Origin: Bacillota bacterium | Lineage (GTDB): Bacteria; Bacillota_E; Symbiobacteriia; Symbiobacteriales; Symbiobacteriaceae | DNA length: 27,405 bases | Assembly (NCBI GenBank): GCA_003242675.1 | Contig: QGVE01000017.1 | Location: 1 to 27,405, forward strand | Reading direction: 5' to 3' | Shown: positions 21,397 through 27,405 of the stretch, in pieces | Layout of the letters: each line of letters begins with the position of its first letter | Position numbering within the stretch: position 1 is the first letter of the stretch | Translations under genes and position numbers: made by a program | The notes under the pieces: model-generated | Told to the model about the DNA's origin: nothing | The model's database searches: none | What the model saw: the letters and a program-made list of their open reading frames with translations, nothing else

Positions 21397-24135
21397 TTAC
21401 GACGCCGAAATTTCAGCCGGAGATTCTGCCGGCCCGGCCGTGACGATGGTCAGCCGCTCCGGAATCAGGTGGCGGGCCGCGACCTCCTGCAGCATCTCAG
21501 GGGTGAGCGCCGCCAGCTCCCGCGGGTGCCGCTCCAGCCAGTCCAGCCCCAGGCCGAAGCGCTCGATCTCGGCCAGCCGGGCGGCGATCCGCTCCGGCGA
21601 CTCGTGCTGCACCGCGGGGTAGCCGGTGAGGAAGTCCTGCAGCGCCTCCAGCTCGGCCAGCGGCACGGGCTCCGCGACCAGGCGGCGCAGCTCGGCGAGC
21701 ACCGTCTGCACGGCGAACTCCAGCCGCGCGGGGTTCACGCCCAGGTGGGCGGACCACGGTCCCGGGCCGCTCGTGCCGCCGAACACGGCGTACTGGTAGT
21801 AGGAGAGGCCGTGCCGCTCCCGCACGTCCCGGAACAGGCGGCTGCTGGCCGGCGTGCCGTTGCCGCCGAACAGGGTGGCCAGCACTTCCAGGGCCAGGTA
21901 GTCGGGGTGGCTGCGGTCCACCAGCGGCCAGCCCAGCGCGATGTCGGTCTGGGTCTTGCCGGCCAGGGGCACGTGCAGGCGGCCGCCCTGCGGCGGCGGC
22001 ACCGGGGGTATCGCCGCCTTCCCGGACCCGCCGCTCCAGCCGGCGAGGGCCTCCTCCACCGCGGCCAGGGCGGCCTCGGGCTCGACGTCGCCCACCACCA
22101 CGACCACCGCGCCCTTCGGCCCGTAGTGCGCCTGGTGGAACCGCCGCAGATCCTCCACCTGCAGCCCGGTGAGCGTCGCCTCGGTGCCGCCCAGGGGCTG
22201 CCGGTAGGGGTGGCCCTCCGGGTAGATCTGCTCCATGAGCCGCCGGGCCGCCACCGCCCGGGTGTCGTCCTCCGCGCGGCGCCAGGCGACCAGCATCTGC
22301 GCGCGCAGCCGCTCCACCTCGCCCTCCGGGAAGGTCGGGCGCCGGATCACCTCGGCCAGCAGGTGCAGCCCCTTCTCCAGGTCCTCCGGCAGGCACTTCA
22401 GCGAGGCGACGGCGGTCTCCCGGCCGGCATCGACGCGCAGCGACATCCCCTGGGCGTCGGTGATGAGGGCCAGTTCCTGCGCGGTGTACTGTGCGGTGCC
22501 GCGGGTGAGCAGCCCGGCGACCAGCTGGGCCAGGCCCGCCTTCCCCGGCGGCTCGTGCACCGCCCCGGCCTCCATCTGCACCCGCACGAACACGGAGGGC
22601 ACCGTCGGGGTCGGGAAGACCAGGAGGACCGCGCCGCCGGGCAGTTCCCGGCGCACGACGCGCTCGGGCGACAGCACGGGCCGGGCGGGCCCGGCTTCGG
22701 GCCGGGGGACCCGGCGGTCCGCCGACCTCTGGTAATCCGGGGTGCCGCCGGCGGCAGCGCCGTCCGCCGCTGCGGCCCCGTCAGGCGGCTGGCCGCCCGC
22801 CGCCGGCGCCGCGGCGGCGACCTGCGGGGCGCGGGCCGGCGCCGCCCCGCCGGCCGCGGGGGCCTCGTCCGCCGGGATGAAGTGGCCCACCGTGCGCCGG
22901 CGCGCATCCAGGTACTGCCGGGCGACCCGGAGCACGTCCGCCGGGGTCACCGCCTCCAGCTCCTCCAGGGCGCGGTCGAACCGCTCCACGCCCCGGGTCA
23001 GGGCCGTGCTGCCCAGCAGGACGGCCTGGTTCAGGGCGGACTCCATCGCGTACAGGAGGCTCGCCCGCACCTGCTTCTGCGCCCGCGCGAACTCCTCCGC
23101 GCTGACCTCGCCTTCCCGCAGCCGCTCCACCTCGTCGAACAGGGCCTCCTCCAGGGCCTCGAGGCTCACCGAGGGGGCGGGCGTGGCGGTCAGCAGGAAC
23201 AGCCCCGCGTGCTGGAACGCCCGGACGTAAGCCCCGGCAGCGACGGCCATGCCGGTGTCGATCAGCCGGCGGTGCAGCCGGCTCGAGCGCCCCATCGCTC
23301 CGCCGCCCTGTGCGCTGCCCGAAAGCAGGGTCGACAGCAGGGTGAGCGCCGGCTGATCGGGGTGCGCCGCCTCGGGGATCCGGTAGCCGGCCAGCAGGAT
23401 CGGGTGCGGCCCGGGCCGCCGGACGGTCACCCGCCGCTCCGCTTCCTGTTCGGGCTCCACCGCCGTGAAGGGGGGCGGCGGCTCGCCGGGCGGCAGCGGC
23501 CCGAAGTGGCGCTCGGCGAGGCGCACCACCTGCTCCGCCTCCACGTCGCCCACGACCACCAGGGCGGCGTTGTTGGGCCGGTAGTAGCGGCGGTAGTGCG
23601 CCGCAAGCGCCTCGGCCGTGGTGGCGCGGATGTCGTCCTTGCTGCCGATGATGGGGTGCCGGTAGGGGAGCACCTGGAACGCGGTGGCCATGAACGCCTC
23701 GTTGAGCCAGAACGCCGGGTGGTTCTCGTTCCCCTCCCGCTCGCTGACGATGATCCCCCGCTCCCGCACCGTGAGGTCGGGGTCGAAGGTCATCCCCGCC
23801 ATGCGGTCCGCCTCGACGGCGAAGCTGAACTCGAGGTGCTGCGCCGGCAGGACTTCGTAGTAGGCGGTGTAGTCGTAGGAGGTGAACGCGTTCCACATGC
23901 CGCCGCGCCGCTTCACCCCTTCTTCCAGCATGCCGTACGGGAAGCGGGGTGTGCCCTTGAACATCATGTGCTCCAGGAAGTGCGAGAGGCCGGTCTGCCC
24001 CGGGCCCTCATCCCGGCTGCCGACCCGGTACCAGACCATCGAGGTCACCACCGGCGCATGCCGGACTTCCCGGACGTACACCATGAGGCCGTTGGGCAGC
24101 TCGGCGACCTGCGTCGGAGCGATGCGGTAGCTCAC
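21397..24135 (-). CDS. Two-module M16 (pitrilysin-type) zinc metallopeptidase
   Basis: The 912-residue product holds two M16 modules joined by an Ala/Pro/Gly-rich linker (about 420-475). The first carries the inverted zinc motif HFLEH (H52, E55, H56) and the third ligand E132 in VSEREGNE. The second (about 490-905) lacks HxxEH and is the inactive partner that completes the clamshell, like fused mitochondrial-processing-peptidase-type proteins. It degrades peptides inside its chamber. I see no signal peptide, so a cytoplasmic location is likely. GTG at 24135 follows GAGGAGGG and overlaps the stop of the upstream two-helix membrane protein (GTGA). The long plus-strand frame opposite it is a shadow. 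Confidence 0.92.
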   Translation of the reverse strand: MSYRIAPTQVAELPNGLMVYVREVRHAPVVTSMVWYRVGSRDEGPGQTGLSHFLEHMMFKGTPRFPYGMLEEGVKRRGGMWNAFTSYDYTAYYEVLPAQHLEFSFAVEADRMAGMTFDPDLTVRERGIIVSEREGNENHPAFWLNEAFMATAFQVLPYRHPIIGSKDDIRATTAEALAAHYRRYYRPNNAALVVVGDVEAEQVVRLAERHFGPLPPGEPPPPFTAVEPEQEAERRVTVRRPGPHPILLAGYRIPEAAHPDQPALTLLSTLLSGSAQGGGAMGRSSRLHRRLIDTGMAVAAGAYVRAFQHAGLFLLTATPAPSVSLEALEEALFDEVERLREGEVSAEEFARAQKQVRASLLYAMESALNQAVLLGSTALTRGVERFDRALEELEAVTPADVLRVARQYLDARRRTVGHFIPADEAPAAGGAAPARAPQVAAAAPAAGGQPPDGAAAADGAAAGGTPDYQRSADRRVPRPEAGPARPVLSPERVVRRELPGGAVLLVFPTPTVPSVFVRVQMEAGAVHEPPGKAGLAQLVAGLLTRGTAQYTAQELALITDAQGMSLRVDAGRETAVASLKCLPEDLEKGLHLLAEVIRRPTFPEGEVERLRAQMLVAWRRAEDDTRAVAARRLMEQIYPEGHPYRQPLGGTEATLTGLQVEDLRRFHQAHYGPKGAVVVVVGDVEPEAALAAVEEALAGWSGGSGKAAIPPVPPPQGGRLHVPLAGKTQTDIALGWPLVDRSHPDYLALEVLATLFGGNGTPASSRLFRDVRERHGLSYYQYAVFGGTSGPGPWSAHLGVNPARLEFAVQTVLAELRRLVAEPVPLAELEALQDFLTGYPAVQHESPERIAARLAEIERFGLGLDWLERHPRELAALTPEMLQEVAARHLIPERLTIVTAGPAESPAEISAS

Positions 24136-24353
24136 CAGCGCCCTCCTCTGCTTTCGCGGGCCCGGGCGCGTCGGTCAGCCCACCAGGCGGCCCCGATGGC
24201 CGCCGCCAGGGGGAGCAGAATCCACAAGCCGGATGCCAGGGCCGACCACACGTAGGGACTCCCCGCCGTCTGTCGGACGTACTGGACCACGCCCATCGCG
24301 AACAGCGCGACCACCAGAAGCCCGATCACCTTGCGGAACACGTTTTTCAGCAC
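24132..24353 (-). CDS. Small two-helix membrane protein
   Basis: I do not recognise this 73-residue protein. It starts with a basic segment (VLKNVFRK), has two hydrophobic helices (about 9-22 and 36-60) separated by a short polar loop with YVRQTAGSPY, and ends with a very basic tail ([15 protein letters not shown]), so both ends are probably cytoplasmic. GTG at 24353 is preceded by AGAGGGG at 9 bases; an in-frame ATG eight codons upstream (24377) has only a weak site. Its stop overlaps the M16 peptidase start, so the two are translationally coupled and may work together at the membrane; this is inference. Confidence 0.65.
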   Translation of the reverse strand: MLKNVFRKVIGLLVVALFAMGVVQYVRQTAGSPYVWSALASGLWILLPLAAAIGAAWWADRRARARESRGGRW

Positions 24354-24622
24354 GGGCTCACGCCCCTCTTTCCTCATCTTTCCCAGAAGTTCGCCCCGAA
24401 ACCGTGCCCGCGGCGGGCCCTTCGGAGCGAACGGCAGCCAGCAATGATAAAGACGCCGGGGTCTCCGGCGCAGATACCTGAAAAGCGACCGCACGGGCGC
24501 CCGGCGCGCCCGGCCTCCCGCGCGGGCAAGCGGCAGGCGCGCCCAGCGCCCGCGCGGGCGCAAACGCCCCGGCGGGACCGCCGCAGCGGCCGGCCCGTCG
24601 GGGCGCTCAAGACGCCCGCTCC
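24354..24622. other. GC-rich gap with a repeated palindrome
   Basis: About 270 bases between the two-helix gene and the SirB1-like gene. The self-complementary block CCCGCGCGGG occurs twice, at 24517-24526 and 24549-24558, 32 bases apart, with other GC palindromes nearby (for example GGCGCGCC). A TATCAT-like minus-strand hexamer near 24442-24447 could be a -10 for the two-helix/M16 operon but has no good -35. Confidence 0.35.
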
Positions 24623-25456
24623 TCATTCCCTGCCCTCCGTCACCAGCAGCTCCCGCCAGCGCTGGATCCGGGCGACCAGCCGGTCCTGGCCCGCCCGGGT
24701 GTAGAGCCGCTCCAGGTTGCCGAGCATGCGGTAGAGCATCACCCGGGTGCTGCACGGGGCGAGCACGCGGTCGGGGGCGCTCACGCCCCGGCGGCGCAGG
24801 ATGCGGCTCAGGACCTCGTAGCGGTAGACCTGCCCCTGGTTGAAGCAGTCCACGTAGGCGGGCCCGTCGGCCTCCACGTACATCGCCAGGAAGTGGTCCG
24901 GCATGGCCACCCCGTAAACCGGCAGCCCCAGCCGCTGGCCGACGAGGATGTAGACCGCGGCCAGGACGATCGGGCTCCCGCGCCGCCGCTCCAGCACGCT
25001 GGGCAGGAAGTGGTGCTCGGGGTTGCCCTCGTCGCCCGCCCGGAACCGCAGGTTCTCGAAGAGCACCTCGCCCATCGCCCGCAGGCCGCCCAGCGCCGGC
25101 AGGTGCGCCCGCACGCTGCCGGCCACGGCGTCGAGGAACGAGGCCACGGCGCGCTCCCGCCCCGCCGCGCCGCCCAGGGCGGCGAGGAGCATGCAGCCCT
25201 CCTCCAGCCCGATGGCGTCGTCGTCCTTCCGGGCCAAACGGCGCCACTGCTCCTCCAGGGCCGCCAGGCGCAGCTCCTCCAGGAGGGCGCGCGCCCGCCC
25301 CCTGAGGCGGGGGTCGGGATCGTCGAACGCCGCCTCGAGGAACGGGACGGCGGCATCGCCCGCGTTCAGCAGCTCGTCCCAGGCCGTCCGGGCAATGCCC
25401 TCCTGCTCGTCGGCGAGCAGGCTGACCAGCGCGCGGAGCTCACCCTCGGTACGCAT
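24623..25456 (-). CDS. SirB1/transglutaminase-like protein with N-terminal HEAT-like region
   Basis: The 277-residue product has a helical, HEAT-repeat-like N-terminus (1-65) and a SirB1-type transglutaminase-like domain (about 85-265). RRGSPIVLAAVYILVGQRLG (158-177) is the family signature. S161 sits where active transglutaminases have Cys, followed by H188 in PDHFLAMY and D203 in VDCFNQG. Proteins of this family are thought to be non-catalytic or of unknown activity. The ATG is 6 bases after the ispH stop and close to a GAGGGG, so it is translated from the ispH transcript. Function is unknown. Confidence 0.78.
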   Translation of the reverse strand: MRTEGELRALVSLLADEQEGIARTAWDELLNAGDAAVPFLEAAFDDPDPRLRGRARALLEELRLAALEEQWRRLARKDDDAIGLEEGCMLLAALGGAAGRERAVASFLDAVAGSVRAHLPALGGLRAMGEVLFENLRFRAGDEGNPEHHFLPSVLERRRGSPIVLAAVYILVGQRLGLPVYGVAMPDHFLAMYVEADGPAYVDCFNQGQVYRYEVLSRILRRRGVSAPDRVLAPCSTRVMLYRMLGNLERLYTRAGQDRLVARIQRWRELLVTEGRE

Positions 25457-25462
25457 GGCCCC

Positions 25463-26350
25463 TCAGAGCTCCTCCACCACGACGTCGTACTTCTCCAGGA
25501 ATTCGATGACCGCCCGGGTGATGTGCGTCGGGGTGGAGGCGCCCGACGTGACGGCGACCCTCCGCTTCCCCTTCAGCCAGGCCGGATCGATCTCCTCCAC
25601 GCTGTCGACCAGGTACGCCTCGCGGCCGGCCACCTCCCGGGCCACCTGCACCAGCCGGTTGGAGTTGTTGGAGCGGCGGTCGCCCACGACGATCACCAGG
25701 TCGGCCTCGGGCGCCATCCGCGCCACAGCCTCCTGCCGCTGCTGGGTGGCGAGGCAGATCTCGTTGTAGACCTCCGTCTGGGGCCAGCGCGCCTTGACCT
25801 CGGCCATCAGCGCCTGGGTGTCCCACTGCGAGAGCGTCGTCTGGTTGGTCACCGCCAGCTTCTGGTCAGGGCGGAACGACAGCGCGTCCAGGTCCTCGGC
25901 CCGCTCCACCAGGTGCACGTGCCCGGGGGCCACCCCCACCGCCCCCTCGGGCTCGGGGTGACCCTTCTTGCCGATGTAGATGACCTCGTACCCCCGGCCC
26001 ACCAGCTCGGCGATCAGCTCGTGGGTCCGGGTCACATCCGGGCAGGTCGCGTCGACCACGTGGAGCCCCTTCTCCCGCGCCCGGATCTTCACCGCCGGGG
26101 ACACGCCGTGGGCGGTGAAGATGACGGTCCCGGAGTCGATCTGCTCCAGCAGGCTCAGGCGATCCTCGCCGTCCAGCGTGATCACGCCCAGCGCCTCCAT
26201 CTCCTCCACCACGTGGCGGTTGTGCACGATCTGCCCGAGGACGTAAATGGGCCGGGGCACATTCGGGTCCCGCGCCACCCGGCGGACCAGCTGGATGGCG
26301 CCGACGACGCCGTGGCAATACCCCCGCGGGGTAATCTTGATCACTTCCAT
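25463..26350 (-). CDS. ispH: 4-hydroxy-3-methylbut-2-enyl diphosphate reductase
   Basis: The 295-residue product is IspH (LytB): GYCHGV gives C12, DATCPDV gives C103 and EICLATQ gives C199, the three cysteines that hold the [4Fe-4S] cluster. H43 (IVHN), H81 (AHGV) and H131 (GHPE) bind the diphosphate. It makes isopentenyl and dimethylallyl diphosphate in the last step of the MEP isoprenoid pathway, using ferredoxin or flavodoxin electrons. Start is ATG at 26350 preceded by GGGAGGG; the longer frame to 26413 lacks family sequence. Upstream lie a hairpin and the His-tailed miniprotein; downstream, six bases away, is the SirB1-like gene. Confidence 0.96.
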   Translation of the reverse strand: MEVIKITPRGYCHGVVGAIQLVRRVARDPNVPRPIYVLGQIVHNRHVVEEMEALGVITLDGEDRLSLLEQIDSGTVIFTAHGVSPAVKIRAREKGLHVVDATCPDVTRTHELIAELVGRGYEVIYIGKKGHPEPEGAVGVAPGHVHLVERAEDLDALSFRPDQKLAVTNQTTLSQWDTQALMAEVKARWPQTEVYNEICLATQQRQEAVARMAPEADLVIVVGDRRSNNSNRLVQVAREVAGREAYLVDSVEEIDPAWLKGKRRVAVTSGASTPTHITRAVIEFLEKYDVVVEEL

Positions 26351-26388
26351 TACACGATTGCCCTCCCACCCGGCCGGAGTGTTGCGCA

Positions 26389-26421
26389 AGCCCGCCGTGG
26401 CAGGCGCTGTCACGGCGGGCT
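26389..26421 (-). terminator. Hairpin between the His-tailed gene and ispH
   Basis: A perfect 11-bp stem (26389-26399 with 26411-26421) with an 11-nt loop lies 13 bases after the miniprotein stop. No U-tract follows, so it may attenuate rather than end transcription into ispH. Confidence 0.5.
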
Positions 26422-26434
26422 CGTGTCTGCGTTC

Positions 26435-26563
26435 CTAGTGATGGCCGTGTCCGTGGCCTTCTTCGAGGGCGTCCACCGACTCCGTCTTCCCGTTGATCGA
26501 CAGGGCGAAGATGACGACCGCCGAGGCGGCGATCCAGCCGAGGACCCACAGCCAGAAGTTCAC
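26435..26563 (-). CDS. His-tailed single-helix membrane miniprotein
   Basis: This 42-residue open frame is easy to miss. It starts with a membrane helix rich in Trp (VNFWLWVLGWIAASAVVIF, residues 1-19), continues through a short polar stretch and ends in the histidine-rich tail GHGHGHH. The GTG at 26563 follows AGGGGGGG at short spacing, and a fair promoter lies at 26607-26636. I do not recognise a family. The tail is likely cytoplasmic or periplasmic-side metal-binding; nickel, zinc, copper or iron are all possible. It is the first gene before ispH on the same strand, 84 bases away with a hairpin between. Small size makes chance possible, but helix, tail, start signal and promoter agree. Confidence 0.6.
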   Translation of the reverse strand: MNFWLWVLGWIAASAVVIFALSINGKTESVDALEEGHGHGHH

Positions 26564-26606
26564 CGGAACCCCCCCTGCTCGCCGGAGATTCGCACGCTGT
26601 GACTCT

Positions 26607-26636
26607 ATTCTCCCCCAGGAGCAGGTCCCTTGACAA
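26607..26636 (-). promoter_or_regulatory. Candidate promoter for the His-tailed gene and ispH
   Basis: On the minus strand TTGTCA (26631-26636, 5 of 6), an 18-bp spacer and GAGAAT (26607-26612, 4 of 6). Transcription would begin near 26600, about 37 bases before the GTG. Confidence 0.4.
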
Positions 26637-26667
26637 GCCCCGGGTCACGCCACCCCTCTGCGGGGCG

Positions 26668-27405
26668 CACTCCTGGAACGGTCGCCGTGGGCCGGAGGTG
26701 CAAGTCTTGCGCGGGGTGGCGGAGTGGCGAGGGGTTGGCGCGCAGAACCTGCGCTTGGCTGTGGGTCGGAGGTGCGGGTCTTGCGCGGCAGAGGCACAGC
26801 TCCAACGGGTTGACGCGCAGAACCTGCTCCTGGCTGTGGCTCGGAGGTGCAGCTTTTGCGCGGCGGGGGCGGAGCTCCGGGGGGTCGACGCGCAAAACCT
26901 GCGCCTGGCTGTGACTCGGACGTGCAGCTTTTGCGCGGCAGGGGTGGAGTTCCACGGGGTTGACGCGCAGAACCTGCGCTTGGCTGTGGGTCGGAGGTGC
27001 GGGTCTTGCGCGGCAGAGGCACAGCTCCAACGGGTTGACGCGCAGAACCTGCGCCTGGCTGCGGCTCGGAGGTGCAGGTGTTGCGCGGCAGAGGCGCAAT
27101 TCCAGGGACTTGACGCGCAGAACCTGCGCCTGACTGTGGGTCGGAGGTGCAGGTCTTGCGCGGCAGAGGCGCAGTTCCAGGGGTTCGACGCGCAAAACCT
27201 GCGCCTGGCTGTGGCTCGGAGGTGCAGGTCTTGCGCGGCAGGGGCGGAGTTCCAGGAGGTCGACGCGCAAAACCTACGCCTAGCTGTGGCTCGGAGGTGC
27301 AGGTCTTGCGCGGCAGGGGCGCAGTTCCAGGGGGTCGACGCGCAGAACCTGCGCCTGGCTGTGGCTCGGAGGTGCAGGTCTTGCGCGGCAGGAGTGGAGT
27401 TCCAC
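26668..27405. repeat. 75-bp tandem array, at least 8.8 units
   Basis: Units begin at 26743, 26818, 26893, 26968, 27043, 27118, 27193, 27268 and 27343 with no indel, so the period is exactly 75 bp. The last is cut by the window edge. A decayed unit occupies 26668-26742. Each unit carries GGAGGTGC, CTTGCGCGGCA, GAGTTCCA-like and GACGCGCA blocks, and most contain GCGCAGAACCTGCGC, a 6-bp inverted repeat with a 3-nt loop. Because 75 is a multiple of three, long frames are open on both strands, including a 221-codon one. Substitutions fall almost evenly over the three phases, so I call it non-coding. Confidence 0.9.

Noticed and set aside
21469..24255. 928-codon plus-strand open frame opposite the M16 peptidase
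   Set aside because: Antisense shadow: the opposite strand has HxxEH and both M16 modules, while this frame is low complexity and has no recognisable domain.
26605..27270. A 221-codon minus-strand protein with 25-residue repeats in the 75-bp array
   Set aside because: All frames stay open because the period is divisible by three. Substitutions are spread evenly over codon phases, the start lacks a ribosome binding site, and the sequence is an Arg/Pro/Leu-rich composition typical of GC-rich non-coding DNA.
26668..27405. The 75-bp array as a CRISPR array or replication-origin iterons
   Set aside because: There is no repeat/spacer alternation, since the full 75 bp is conserved. No replication initiator gene or DnaA boxes are nearby, and iterons are usually about 20 bp.

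Overview
The window looks like a chromosome segment of a high-GC, Firmicutes-type bacterium, most likely Symbiobacterium or a close relative. I infer this from very high GC, strong GGAGG ribosome binding sites, many GTG starts, and a Clostridia/Bacillus-like gene set (2-oxoacid:ferredoxin oxidoreductase, 2[4Fe-4S] ferredoxin, ClpP, M16 peptidase, DegU/NarL-type regulators) with long open antisense frames. I see no transposase, integrase, CRISPR array, rRNA or tRNA. I identify 29 protein genes, including one 42-codon gene that is easy to miss.

Layout. 1-436: non-coding, with decayed repeats. 437-826 (+): DCC/DUF393 protein. 1078-2427 (-): class III aminotransferase with a 34-bp tandem repeat just upstream. 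2844-3599 (+): nucleotidyltransferase. 3656-5618 (-): a translationally coupled trio (cysteine-cluster protein, MUG-type DNA glycosylase, SAM methyltransferase). 5721-6602 (+): beta-hydroxyacid dehydrogenase. 6727-8016 (-): membrane-anchored serine beta-lactamase-fold protein. 8154-8444 (-): ferredoxin. 8686-11407 (-): korDABC-like four-subunit 2-oxoacid:ferredoxin oxidoreductase. 11714-11917 (+): 4-oxalocrotonate tautomerase. 11983-13750 (-): two polytopic membrane proteins, one with heme-copper-oxidase-like histidine motifs and a Crp/Fnr-type palindrome upstream. 13928-14934 (-): TlpA-like thioredoxin and 2-Cys peroxiredoxin, the latter with a PerR-like box. 15124-15894 (+): patatin. 15970-16410 (-): UspA. 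16622-19573 (-): a lone NarL-type regulator and a NarL-type kinase/regulator pair, separated by a 70-residue protein on the other strand. 19867-20685 (+): a second beta-lactamase-fold protein without a signal peptide. 20744-26563 (-): ClpP, M16 peptidase, a two-TM protein, SirB1-like protein, IspH and a His-tailed mini membrane protein. 26668-27405: a 75-bp tandem array running off the window.

How it fits together. Much of the central block concerns low-potential electron transfer and its oxidative liabilities: KorDABC passes electrons to ferredoxin, IspH consumes them, and peroxiredoxin and a thioredoxin-fold protein handle peroxide and disulfides. Fur-like, PerR-like and Fnr-like sites sit upstream of the matching genes. 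All seven convergent gene junctions contain a stable GC-rich hairpin, and only one has a proper U-tract. The least explained items are the 75-bp array (substitutions show no codon-phase bias, so it is probably non-coding), the 34-bp array, the heme-copper-like membrane cassette and the His-tailed miniprotein beside ispH.
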